DNA of 64,000 nucleotides from Novosphingobium sp. Rr 2-17 (GTDB lineage: Bacteria; Pseudomonadota; Alphaproteobacteria; Sphingomonadales; Sphingomonadaceae), in assembly GCF_000272475.1 (NCBI RefSeq), contig NZ_AKFJ01000017.1, positions 1-64,000 on the forward strand, read 5' to 3'. This document shows positions 47,126-61,218 of the stretch, one piece after another (within the stretch, counting starts at the first letter, position 1; every line of letters begins with the position of its first letter). A program made the position numbers and the translations under genes. The notes beneath the pieces were generated by a model. The model was not told where the DNA came from, did no database searches, and saw only the letters and a program-made list of their open reading frames with translations.

Positions 47126-49792
47126 ATGTCACCGCTAACCAAGCGTTCCTCCCTCGTGAAGATGAAATCAGCACAGTTCGTCCCTGGGTCCGACGACCGC
47201 CAGGTAGCGCAGCAAGTGCTGGGTCCCACGAGCGTTGGCGCGGACGATCCCAAGCCTCATTCGGTGCCGAGGCAATGGCTACTCATGGCGCCGACGTTGC
47301 TGGCAGTGGTTTTCGTCACTGCCTTCGTCACGTTTTTATTGCCGGATGTGACTGCGGTTGCCTCCATAGGCAGCGCGGTGGCGCTTTGTTTGGCCTCGCC
47401 GTTTTTGGGGGTGCTGGAGCGCCGGTTGCAGCCAAAGGGTTGGCGGCGCGATGTCCTGGTGATTGGCGCGATTGCGCTGGCGATGCTGCTGTTCGGCTAT
47501 GGCATGGCACGCTGGCTGCTCAGCATCACTCCACCGCAATGGGACGTTGCGGTGAGCGCTGGGGTTATCGTGCTGCTGGTAGCAAACGTGTTGCTGGAAG
47601 ACCGCCTCGTTGCGAGAGTCGCGGCTACCGTGGGGCTGTGGATCGGGGCGACGTGCGTTGGCGGCACGGTCCAGTCTGCATGGATGCTGGCTTTGGCAGG
47701 TGCGGTTGGTGTTGCCATCGCTTTGCGCCACGCACGCCGCGCCTCTGCGATGGGGCTGGGCCGGGCGCGGCGTGCGCGTGAACAGCGGCGTGCAGAGCAA
47801 CTCCTGGCAGAGTTCGAGGAGGCCGGACAAGGCTGGTTCTGGGAAACCGACCGCCAGGGCAAGATCACTTACGTTACAGGCCGCATCGCCAGCCTGTTGG
47901 GCAAGGACGTGAGCGAGATCCTCGGTAGGCCGTTCACCGGACTGTTTTTACTGGAAACGCAAGGACAGGAAAGCGAACGAACGCTGATCTTTCATCTCAG
48001 CACTCGTTCCTCGTTCCAGGACTTGCAGGTTCTTGCCGCAACGACAGGCGAGGAGCGTTGGTGGTCGATCTCGGGCCGCCCGGTGCTGGATAAATACAAT
48101 AACTTCATGGGCTTTCGCGGGTCGGGCACCGACCTGACCGAAAGCCGCCGCTCGCAGCAGCATGTCACTCAACTCGCGCGCTACGACGCGCTGACGCAAC
48201 TGGCCAACCGTTTCCAGATGGACGAATGGCTGGGCAAGATTCTGGAAAGCCCGCAGGTGGATTCGCGGACTTGCGCCGTGTTCCTGCTCGATCTGGACCA
48301 CTTTAAGCAAGTCAACGATACCATGGGTCATCCGGCGGGCGACGCCTTGCTCAGGCAATTAGCCGAACGGCTTTCCAGCACGGTGGGCGAGCGGGGAAGG
48401 GTAGGGCGCCTTGGTGGCGACGAGTTCCAGGTAATCCTCCATGGTCGCCAGCAGCGCGAAGGACTGGCGCATCTGGCGCGGCGGATCATCGAGAACCTGT
48501 CGCAACCCTATTTGATCGACGGTTCGCGCGTGGTTATCGGCGCTTCGGTAGGCATCGCGCTATGCCCGGACGACGGCGCTACCTCAGATGATCTCATACG
48601 CAACGCGGACCTGGCGCTGTACGCGGCCAAGGGGCGCGGGCGCGGGAGGCATCACTTCTATGACGATAATTTGCACTCCGATGCCAAGGAACGCCAGCAA
48701 CTTGAGCAGGACTTGCGCGATGCGATCGCAACGGGCGCACTGGAGCTGCATTACCAGCCGCAAGTCCGCACGACGACCGAGCGGATCACCAGCTTCGAAG
48801 CACTGCTGCGCTGGAATCATCCCCAGCACGGATACATGTCTCCGGCGAAGTTCGTGCCGGTCGCCGAGGAAACCGGGCTCGTCGCGCAGATCGGCGAATG
48901 GGCACTGCGCACTGCCTGCCGCGATCTGGCGCAATGGCCCGAGGAAGTATGCGTGGCAGTGAACGTTTCTCCCCTGCAGTTCGCAAATCCCGCGTTACCC
49001 GCAGTCGTCACCCATGCCATCGCCTCTGCCGGTATCCGCCCCGAGCGGCTGGAACTGGAAATCACCGAGAGCGTGTTCCTGGTAGAGGACCGCTCAACCG
49101 AGGCGATGTTCAATGCCTTGAAGGCGATCGGCGTGCGCTTGGCGCTGGATGACTTCGGCACCGGCTATTCCTCGCTCGGCTATCTCAAGCGCGCGCCGTT
49201 CGACAAGATCAAAATTGACCAGAGCTTCGTGCGGGGAGCCACGATCGAAGGAAGCCGCAATGGCGCCATCATCGCCTCGATCGTCAGCCTGGCCGAAGCT
49301 CTGGGCATGGAGACTACTGCGGAAGGCGTGGAAACGCTCGACGAACTGGATCTGGTGCGGATGCTGGGCTGCAGCCATGTGCAGGGCTATATCTACGAGC
49401 TACCGCTCAGCCCGGCTGCGGCCCTGGCGCGGCTGGCGCTGGGCCTGGAAGCGGCCGCAGACGGTCCTCGCTCGTCACGCGCACCGCGCCAGACGATCTT
49501 GCGCAAGGTCGCGCTGGAACACGCGGGCCACCTCTATGCCGGCACCATCCGCAACATATCCCAAAGTGGCGCCTTGGTCGAAGGGCTATGGAATGTTCCG
49601 CCGGGCACTGTCTTCAACCTCAACCTGGCCGATAGCTTCACCGTTACGGCAACCGCCAAGTGGTGCAAGGAAGGCCGAATGGGCATCGAGTTCGGCCAGG
49701 ATCTGGAGATCGACGCGCACGGCAGCCTGGTGTTCATGCCGTCGCTGACGCGCGATCGCTCTATCCCAACGCCACTACGCCAGACTGCATGA
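47126..49792 (+). CDS. membrane PAS-GGDEF-EAL-PilZ cyclic-di-GMP protein
   Basis: An 888-residue multidomain protein. About six membrane helices lie in residues 52-200, then a PAS-like domain (225-340; GWFWETDRQGKITYV). A GGDEF domain follows with the motif intact at 430-434 but without the RxxD inhibitory site. The EAL domain keeps EAL (558-560), NVSP, EITES, DDFGTGYSSLGY and KIDQSF. The last about 90 residues (786-870) look PilZ-like: a basic start, then TIRNISQSGALVEG and ATAKWCKEGRMGIEF. The Arg motif is not the textbook RxxxR. The protein may therefore make, break and sense c-di-GMP. ATG 47126 is chosen; ATG 47162 is possible. Confidence 0.9.
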   Translation: MSPLTKRSSLVKMKSAQFVPGSDDRQVAQQVLGPTSVGADDPKPHSVPRQWLLMAPTLLAVVFVTAFVTFLLPDVTAVASIGSAVALCLASPFLGVLERRLQPKGWRRDVLVIGAIALAMLLFGYGMARWLLSITPPQWDVAVSAGVIVLLVANVLLEDRLVARVAATVGLWIGATCVGGTVQSAWMLALAGAVGVAIALRHARRASAMGLGRARRAREQRRAEQLLAEFEEAGQGWFWETDRQGKITYVTGRIASLLGKDVSEILGRPFTGLFLLETQGQESERTLIFHLSTRSSFQDLQVLAATTGEERWWSISGRPVLDKYNNFMGFRGSGTDLTESRRSQQHVTQLARYDALTQLANRFQMDEWLGKILESPQVDSRTCAVFLLDLDHFKQVNDTMGHPAGDALLRQLAERLSSTVGERGRVGRLGGDEFQVILHGRQQREGLAHLARRIIENLSQPYLIDGSRVVIGASVGIALCPDDGATSDDLIRNADLALYAAKGRGRGRHHFYDDNLHSDAKERQQLEQDLRDAIATGALELHYQPQVRTTTERITSFEALLRWNHPQHGYMSPAKFVPVAEETGLVAQIGEWALRTACRDLAQWPEEVCVAVNVSPLQFANPALPAVVTHAIASAGIRPERLELEITESVFLVEDRSTEAMFNALKAIGVRLALDDFGTGYSSLGYLKRAPFDKIKIDQSFVRGATIEGSRNGAIIASIVSLAEALGMETTAEGVETLDELDLVRMLGCSHVQGYIYELPLSPAAALARLALGLEAAADGPRSSRAPRQTILRKVALEHAGHLYAGTIRNISQSGALVEGLWNVPPGTVFNLNLADSFTVTATAKWCKEGRMGIEFGQDLEIDAHGSLVFMPSLTRDRSIPTPLRQTA

Positions 49793-49873
49793 GGGGGCCC
49801 CTTTAGGCCCGCCGGGACGACATCGCGAATCGACAGGCTGACAGCGCCGAAAAGCACTGCTAACGGCGGCAAC

Positions 49874-51676
<1,803 letters not shown>

Positions 51677-52082
51677 ACGCGCTTCGGTGTTGAGTTTTGC
51701 CCAGCGCCCCTCGCTCTGACCATCGCTGGAGAGGCTTGTCCTCCAAGAAACAAAAGCAGCGGGTTGCGCGCTGTACGTCTGATCTAAAGACCGCGGTCCA
51801 TGCGCGCCGGGCTGTTGGCATAGTATCCGACGAGCGACTATTTTAGAGATTTTCGTCCGTCTGCCGGCGAGCGCCGCCTAATCTGGCCGGCTGCTGCCAG
51901 CAAATCTGGTTTGATAATCTGCGGAAAGATCAAACGGAGACGAAAGTGTCCCCTTCGAGTTGGCGCATCTCCCACCGTTATTTAACGGAAACATAGGGGT
52001 GCAATGTAGGCATCGTTAGCTTATCATAAAGCTACTTTCCGATTGATGGGTCGGTAGAAGGCATGTGGGGCCAGCCTGCTCT
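51677..52082. other. 406-base intergenic region, no gene seen
   Basis: Between lepA and the HTH regulator there is no supportable frame. Two small palindromes stand out: ccgtta-tt-taacgg (51975-51988) and agctt-atcata-aagct (52018-52033). Both lie within 110 bases of the regulator start and could be operators or promoter elements. The stretch 51990-52040 is more AT-rich than its surroundings. Confidence 0.55.
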
Positions 52083-52640
52083 ATGGAAGTCGATGGTCGT
52101 GATTTGCAGGATGCCTCCAAGAGGGTTGGGTCGCACTTGCGATCAATCTTTCCGCATCTGACACCCAAGCAACACGAAGTCCTGCGGTTCGTGGCCGAGA
52201 ATCGTACCAGCAAGGAAATCGCTTGGGATCTGGGCATTTCCGAAAGCGCGGTAAATCAGCGGATTGAAGGAGTGCGGGGTCGGGCTGGCTCTCCTCCACG
52301 CGCAGAGTTGGCAAGAGCGTATCGGCAATATCTGCAAGACCTGGACGCAGCCTGTAATCCAGTAACAGATAAGATTTATCAGGTTCCGGAAACGTCCGAC
52401 CCGGACGCATCGTCAGAACGGGACGATGCAGCCGACCAGTTCGCTCTAGCCGATGCCATGACCTTCACGGTTAAGGCGCCTTGGCAGAACGATCGAGTCA
52501 GCAGGATCGTGCCGGAGGTGCTCGACGGGAAAAACGCCGGGCTCAGCCGGGTTGCCGCCATGGTCGTCATTGCGTTCGGCATGCTGCTGATTGCGATGGT
52601 GGGACTGGTTGTGGCCCGGGCCCTGAGCGACATCGTCTGA
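52083..52640 (+). CDS. membrane-anchored LuxR-type HTH regulator
   Basis: A 185-residue protein with an N-terminal LuxR/sigma-4-like helix-turn-helix (residues about 26-70, LTPKQHEVLRFVAENRTSKE and ISESAVNQRIEGVRGRAG). A variable linker follows, then one C-terminal membrane helix (157-179, RVAAMVVIAFGMLLIAMVGL). DNA binding would take place at the inner face of the membrane, as in ToxR-like regulators, but with the opposite arrangement to classic LuxR proteins with N-terminal sensors. ATG 52083 is chosen; GTG 52065 is in frame. It heads a same-strand cluster of four genes. The target and signal are unknown. Confidence 0.8.
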   Translation: MEVDGRDLQDASKRVGSHLRSIFPHLTPKQHEVLRFVAENRTSKEIAWDLGISESAVNQRIEGVRGRAGSPPRAELARAYRQYLQDLDAACNPVTDKIYQVPETSDPDASSERDDAADQFALADAMTFTVKAPWQNDRVSRIVPEVLDGKNAGLSRVAAMVVIAFGMLLIAMVGLVVARALSDIV

Positions 52641-52707
52641 CCCGTGCCTTCCGTGGAACTGGGAATTGAGCCGTCTGTCGGGCAGGCGGGCTCTAAGGGG
52701 GAAGTTT

Positions 52708-53046
52708 ATGTCGATGACGATCATTGCCGCCACAGCCCGGATCGGGCGTCAGTTGCCCGAAGCCGAACTGTCCATCGATGCCGCGCTGTTGGCCTCGGCC
52801 CGGCTGATGGAAACCATGCTGCTTGCCCGCGGTGCCGAGGGGGTTCAGTCCTGCACCGGACAAACCGCGTTGATGCGCCTTGCCAAGGCCCAGCGCACTT
52901 TGATCGAAAGCCAGAACGACATCCTGCGTATCCATCAGGAACTGCGCTCGATCGGCAAAGATGTGAAGGCTATCAGCGACGACGACGGCAGTTGCGACAA
53001 TGTGTCCGGGGTGCTGGAAGCGGTACCGCAGCTCAAGCGCGCCTGA
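52708..53046 (+). CDS. small helical protein, unknown function
   Basis: A 112-residue protein from ATG 52708, preceded by a strong site aagggggaag. It is predicted helical, with a coiled-coil-like core (RLAKAQRTLIESQNDILRIHQE) and two Cys (residues 49 and 96). No signal peptide or membrane segment is clear. I recognise no family. It follows the membrane-anchored HTH gene by 67 bases and precedes a membrane protein gene by 36, so co-transcription is likely. Confidence 0.75.
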   Translation: MSMTIIAATARIGRQLPEAELSIDAALLASARLMETMLLARGAEGVQSCTGQTALMRLAKAQRTLIESQNDILRIHQELRSIGKDVKAISDDDGSCDNVSGVLEAVPQLKRA

Positions 53047-53082
53047 CGACGGAGCTTGGCCCGGAACAGCTAGGATGTGTTC

Positions 53083-53595
53083 ATGTTTGAGCTGTTCTGG
53101 GCCCACAAAGCGCAATTTCAACAGGCCCTCTATGTCATCTTGTTCCTTCTTTCCCTGGCGTATGGTGCCAGGCCGGAACAGATCATTTCGGGAGCCTTGC
53201 TGGGCATGGCGGCGGTTGATGTGCTGCACCATTATCTCGTCGGTGGTTCGATCTATTGGCGTCACGCGGATGTCGGCCACATGGTTATCGACTGTGGGAT
53301 GTTGGTGGTGTTGTGTACCATCGCGGTGCGCGCCAACCGGGTCTATCCGCTTTGGATAGGGGCGGCACAGATCATCGCGGTAACGGCTCACGTGTATCGG
53401 ATCGGGCTGGAGCAGATCGACCGGTTTGCCTACGGGATAATGTCGGTGATGCCGTCCTACATCCAACTCCTTGCGATGGTGGTGGGACTGGCATTTCATA
53501 TGTCGCGGCACAAGAAGCTGGGCAACTATCCCTCTTGGCGCAGATCCTTCCAGCTCACCCGACCGGCACCAGCGATGCGATCGCAAGGCGCCTGA
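53083..53595 (+). CDS. small multipass membrane protein, unknown function
   Basis: A 170-residue protein with four or five membrane helices (QALYVILFLLSLAYG; ISGALLGMAAVDVLHHYL; MVIDCGMLVVLCTIAV; YPLWIGAAQIIAVTAHVY; YIQLLAMVVGLAFHM). Several His residues sit near the helix ends (VLHHYLVGG, RHADVGHMV). An agga site is seven bases before ATG 53083. The last 20 codons overlap, in another frame, the N-terminal coding part of the RadC-like gene, so its C-terminus may be secondary. I recognise no family. Confidence 0.75.
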   Translation: MFELFWAHKAQFQQALYVILFLLSLAYGARPEQIISGALLGMAAVDVLHHYLVGGSIYWRHADVGHMVIDCGMLVVLCTIAVRANRVYPLWIGAAQIIAVTAHVYRIGLEQIDRFAYGIMSVMPSYIQLLAMVVGLAFHMSRHKKLGNYPSWRRSFQLTRPAPAMRSQGA

Positions 53596-54131
53596 TCCAG
53601 CGTTTCGGTTCGCTGCGCACCATCTATTCCGCATCCGTGCCAGCGCTGACAGCAGCCCTGGACGATTTCGGTGAAAGCGCCGGGCAGATTGCGGTCGCTA
53701 TCGCTTCCGCTCGCCGTCTGGCGGAAGCTGCCGCTCGCGAACTGCTACAGGGCGAGCCGGTCGATACGCGCGCGCCGGCTTTTTGCGAATATCTGGTGCA
53801 ACGGCTCGGTGCCCGGCGCGAGGAATGCGTGCTGGTGCTGTTCACTACCCAGGATGGCTTGTTCATCGCCGAAGATTTTTATTCAGGTGGTGGTCGCGCC
53901 GAAAGCCGTATCCCGCTCCGGCGCAGCGTCCGGCGGGCATTTGACCTCGATGCACGCCGGGTTGTGTTGGCCCACAATCATCCCTCGCGTATCCTTCGAC
54001 CGAGTTTGGCGGATATCCTTGCGACCAAGCGCTTTCGCGATATCGTGGAAGCGCTGGACATACGCCTGGAGGATCACTGCATTGTCGCAGGAGATGCCGT
54101 TCTCAGCATGCGTAGGATGGGGCTCTTGTAG
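53535..54131 (+). CDS. RadC-like JAB-domain protein, short N-terminus
   Basis: A 198-residue RadC-family protein. The JAMM metal motif is intact: the Asp/His set LAHNHPSRILRPSLADI (H-x-H, then S-x2-D), although the usual HPSG reads HPSR. The helix-hairpin-helix-like N-terminal part is shorter than in typical RadC (about 220-230 residues). The only usable start in frame is TTG 53535, inside the membrane protein gene; the frame runs further but that extension is noncoding in character. The segment LLAQILPAHPTG aligns with the N-terminal helix of RadC. RadC's function is unclear. Confidence 0.82.
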   Translation: MAQILPAHPTGTSDAIARRLIQRFGSLRTIYSASVPALTAALDDFGESAGQIAVAIASARRLAEAAARELLQGEPVDTRAPAFCEYLVQRLGARREECVLVLFTTQDGLFIAEDFYSGGGRAESRIPLRRSVRRAFDLDARRVVLAHNHPSRILRPSLADILATKRFRDIVEALDIRLEDHCIVAGDAVLSMRRMGLL

Positions 54132-54144
54132 TACTCCTGCCGCT

Positions 54145-55128
54145 TCAAGCGGCTAGCACGCAGCGGTTGCGACCGCTGTGCTTGGCGGCATAAAGTGGCG
54201 TATCAGCGCGTGCCAGCCAATCCTCGTAGCCAGCGATGGTGCTATCGAGCCCGGCCACGCCGAAGCTGGCGGTAATCGTTACGCTTTGTTCGCCGGGAAG
54301 CGGAATTGAGCATTCTGCCAGCGCTTCACGAAGACGGTTGGCGGCCCTTAGTGCATCGTTTGCGTCAGTCTCGGGCAGCAATAAAGCAAACTCCTCGCCT
54401 CCCAGCCGGCCCAGGACATCGACAGGACGTTTGCCTCTCTCCAAGCTGGCGGCCAGTGCGCGCAACACTGCGTCTCCGGCAGAATGGCCCCATGTATCGT
54501 TGACCTGTTTGAAGCGATCCACGTCGACCATTAGCAGCGAGGCCGGTCGACCATAGCGGTGGAAACGCTCGATTTCGGCCTCAGCCTTTTCGATGAAGCC
54601 GCGGCGGCTGAGCGCGCCGGTCAATTGGTCGCGCTCGGCGATGCGGCGCAGTTCCATTTCGGTGACGATGATGCGAGCGAAGTTTTCGAGGATATCCACC
54701 TCGCGCTGCGAAAATTCGCGCACCCGTGTGTCGAGTGCACAGAGCGCGCCAACATTGTACCCGTCCGCTGTTACTAGCGGGATGCCCAGATAGCTGCGCA
54801 CGTTCATGTCGCCAGTAAACGTGGCGTTATCCGCGAAACGGGCGTCTTTCGTCGCGTCGGGGATCGCAAAGGCGGTGCGCTGCTTGATCGTATGGGTGCA
54901 AAACGAAGTGTCTCGCGGTGTCTCCGAGAAACCCAGTCCGGCTTGCGCTTTGTACCATTGGCGCTCCTTGTCGAGCAAGGAGACCGCGCACATCGGCACG
55001 CCGAGAACCTTGCGCACCAAGTTCACGACATGTTCGAAAGGGCCCTCCGTCTCGGTATCGAGGATAGCGAGCCGGTGTAGCGCGGCGAGCCTGCCAGGTT
55101 CGTCCAGGAGGGTGGCTTCGGAAAACAT
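54145..55128 (-). CDS. GAF-GGDEF diguanylate cyclase
   Basis: A 327-residue soluble protein with a GAF domain (about residues 25-155, VPMCAVSLLDKERQWYKAQA and YLGIPLVTADGYNVGALCAL) and a GGDEF domain. The active site reads GGEEF (243-247), and the product-inhibition site RxxD is present (RPVD, 234-237). No EAL domain follows. It should make cyclic di-GMP under control of a GAF ligand. ATG 55128 is chosen; the upstream part of the frame has no domain likeness. It converges with the RadC-like gene, 13 bases apart. Confidence 0.9.
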   Translation of the reverse strand: MFSEATLLDEPGRLAALHRLAILDTETEGPFEHVVNLVRKVLGVPMCAVSLLDKERQWYKAQAGLGFSETPRDTSFCTHTIKQRTAFAIPDATKDARFADNATFTGDMNVRSYLGIPLVTADGYNVGALCALDTRVREFSQREVDILENFARIIVTEMELRRIAERDQLTGALSRRGFIEKAEAEIERFHRYGRPASLLMVDVDRFKQVNDTWGHSAGDAVLRALAASLERGKRPVDVLGRLGGEEFALLLPETDANDALRAANRLREALAECSIPLPGEQSVTITASFGVAGLDSTIAGYEDWLARADTPLYAAKHSGRNRCVLAA

Positions 55129-55246
55129 GAGACCATTCGGGTTACTTATGCCTGGGCGCGGCACGGGGTTATCATTGATGGTGCACTTTAGCGAAGCGAT
55201 AGTTAAAACCGACTGAATGTGAGGGAATTTGAACGCAATTCCTTGA

Positions 55247-58962
<3,716 letters not shown>

Positions 58963-59006
58963 GAGGTCTCCCGGCGGGGTTGAGCTATCGTCCGCGCCGC
59001 AGCAGG

Positions 59007-60260
59007 CTAGCGAGGGCTATTGCGCCCTGCAACAGGAAGCGCTCTGATCTGCGGCCAGGCGTCGCGCACGATCAAGCCGGCGAGCACCACCGCGACCAGC
59101 GCGTAGCGCCCGCGGAACGGCAAGTTGAACCACGGCATCGCCCCCAGCGCCGCTGGCGGGTCGGTCCAGGCCGGAACGGCCAGGGCCAGCCAGCACCCCA
59201 GGACCAGCGGCGTGCGCCACCATGACGGCGCTGCCAGCGCCTGCGCCAGCGCCGCCAGGATCACCGGAAAGATCAGCGAATAGTGATAGCCCCACGAATT
59301 GGGTGCGGCGACCAGTGAGGCGGCGAGCAGCAGGTTGAGGCTATCGAGCGGGCGCGCATCCCGCGTGGCGTGCTGGTGCGCCATCGCCAGGAGAATACCG
59401 AGAGCGAGGACGATCTTGGATGCCCATTGCACGCCCTGGGGGATCGGCGCGAAATGCAGTATCGGCTGGCCGCCCCCGGCAGAGATCAAGGTCGCGATCC
59501 CCGCGATCGACTGCGCGACGCCGGGCATCGTGTACCCTTGCGCATGAGGTAGCAGCGTCAGGAAATACTGCGCGTACAGTCCAGGAGCGGCCCAGACCAG
59601 GCCCAGCACGGCGATACCGGCGCTTGCCACCACGGTAGCGGCGGCGGCGGGCCACTTGCGGCGCACGAGAAACAGCGCAGGCACCAGGCCGGGGTAGATC
59701 TTGAGCCAGAAGCCCAAGGCGATCGCGATGCCGGCGAGGGCAGGGCGGCGCGTGCTGGCAACCCACACGCCGGCTACGGCGGCGGCCATCAGCAGGATAT
59801 TGACTTGTCCCGCCGCTAGCGACGTCCCGATCGGCGCAATCGCCAGTGCGCCAAGCAGCGCGGCGGCACTCACCGCGCGTGACGGCTTCAGCAGTTTGAG
59901 CGTCATCCACGCCGCCCCTGCCAATGCGATCAGGCAGACGAGGGTGTGGATCACGAAAGCGGTGTCGATCGGCAGGCGGGACAGCGCATGGAAATAGCCC
60001 AGCGAGGGCGGCGGATAGACGAAGCCGCTGACGTACTCGTCATTGTGGCAAATGTCGTAGGGCCGCACGAGGTCGGCGGCGGCGCACATGTAGGTGCGAA
60101 AATCGAGCGTCAGCCCGGCAGTCCCCGCACCTTCGCGCAGGACCGCCCGGTATTCCATGGTGTGATGGAAGATCAGCAACAGGCCCGGCGCGCCGACGGC
60201 AGCGCACAAGCCGAGCCGCAGCCATGCCGGGGTGGAGGTCAATCGCGGTTCGCTGGTCAT
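59007..60260 (-). CDS. GT87-family membrane glycosyltransferase (DUF2029)
   Basis: A 417-residue integral membrane protein with roughly ten hydrophobic helices. The first periplasmic loop holds DFRTYMCAAADLVRPYDIC, with the conserved acidic residue of GT-C enzymes, followed by GFVYPPPSLGYFHALSRLP. The family (GT87/DUF2029) uses polyprenyl-phosphate mannose or similar donors to glycosylate lipids or polysaccharides. The acceptor is unknown. ATG 60260 gives the family N-terminus; the long upstream frame is noncoding. It lies 44 bases after malQ on the same strand. Confidence 0.88.
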   Translation of the reverse strand: MTSEPRLTSTPAWLRLGLCAAVGAPGLLLIFHHTMEYRAVLREGAGTAGLTLDFRTYMCAAADLVRPYDICHNDEYVSGFVYPPPSLGYFHALSRLPIDTAFVIHTLVCLIALAGAAWMTLKLLKPSRAVSAAALLGALAIAPIGTSLAAGQVNILLMAAAVAGVWVASTRRPALAGIAIALGFWLKIYPGLVPALFLVRRKWPAAAATVVASAGIAVLGLVWAAPGLYAQYFLTLLPHAQGYTMPGVAQSIAGIATLISAGGGQPILHFAPIPQGVQWASKIVLALGILLAMAHQHATRDARPLDSLNLLLAASLVAAPNSWGYHYSLIFPVILAALAQALAAPSWWRTPLVLGCWLALAVPAWTDPPAALGAMPWFNLPFRGRYALVAVVLAGLIVRDAWPQIRALPVAGRNSPR

Positions 60261-60326
60261 GGCGACTGCCTTAGCGCCGGGGCGGTTACGGCCAAGTGAA
60301 GACAGGCAGTATGGGAGGCAACGGCC

Positions 60327-61214
60327 ATGAAGATCGTTGCGCGCCGGGCCGCCAGACGCCATGGGCGCGCCATGGATCTCGATCGCTACTTTGCCCGCAT
60401 CGGCCTTCATGCGCCGGTCAGTCCCGATCCGGCAGGGCTTGCCATGCTGCAGTCCGCCCATCGTCTGGCGATAGGCTTCGAAAACCTCGACGTCATGCTG
60501 GGTCGACCGATCCGCATCGACAGCGCCAGCGTGTTCGACAAGCTCGTGCTGCGTGGGCGCGGCGGATACTGCTTCGAACAAAACCGGCTTTATGCCGACG
60601 CGCTCGGTCTGTTGGGCTTGCCTGCGAGTCCGTTGCTGGCACGCGTTCGACTGGGTGCGGCGCCAGGCGTCACTCCGCCGCGAACCCACGTCTGCCTGCT
60701 GGTGACGATCGCGGGCGAGGCGTGGTTTGCCGACGCGGGGTTTGGAGGAAGCAATCTTCCGCCGCTGCCGTTAAACGACGGTGCCAGCGCACAAACCAGT
60801 GACGGCGCCCACCACCGCCTACGCCGGATCGGCGAGCCAGGCACCTTGAGTGGGGAATGGCTGTTGGAGCGCGCCGGAGCCCCGGACGCGACCGATGGCC
60901 GCGCAGCGGCGCATCTCGATTGGCAGCCGCAATACACGTTCGACTTGGTGCAAGTGGCGCAGGACGATCTGGAACAAGGCAACCACTGGACATCAACCCG
61001 GCCTGGAACCCGGTTCACGACCTTGCATGTCGCCAGCATCCCCATCGCCGGCGGCTTTGCCTCGATGGTCGATCGCGAACTGACGATCCATGGTCCAGCG
61101 GGGACCGAACGGCGTTCGATCGGGGATGCGTCCGATTATGGCCGCACCTTGCGAGAGGTGTTCCGGATCGAACTGGGCGATGCCGACGCTGCCCGACTTC
61201 CGTTGTTCGCCTGA
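60327..61214 (+). CDS. arylamine N-acetyltransferase
   Basis: A 295-residue NAT that transfers acetyl groups from acetyl-CoA to aromatic amines. The catalytic Cys82 lies in RGRGGYCFEQN, His120 in PPRTHVCLLV, and Asp135 in WFADAGFGG, the classical Cys-His-Asp triad. ATG 60327, with gggagg about ten bases upstream, is preferred; ATG 60372 (MDLDRYFARIGL) gives the more usual shorter N-terminus. It is divergent from the GT87 gene. Confidence 0.94.
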   Translation: MKIVARRAARRHGRAMDLDRYFARIGLHAPVSPDPAGLAMLQSAHRLAIGFENLDVMLGRPIRIDSASVFDKLVLRGRGGYCFEQNRLYADALGLLGLPASPLLARVRLGAAPGVTPPRTHVCLLVTIAGEAWFADAGFGGSNLPPLPLNDGASAQTSDGAHHRLRRIGEPGTLSGEWLLERAGAPDATDGRAAAHLDWQPQYTFDLVQVAQDDLEQGNHWTSTRPGTRFTTLHVASIPIAGGFASMVDRELTIHGPAGTERRSIGDASDYGRTLREVFRIELGDADAARLPLFA

Positions 61215-61218
61215 AGTC

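Noticed and set aside
51987-52017. Possible EcfG general-stress promoter (ggaaac, then cgtt) before the HTH gene
   Set aside because: The spacing is about 21 bases instead of the usual 16-17, and the first box is imperfect.
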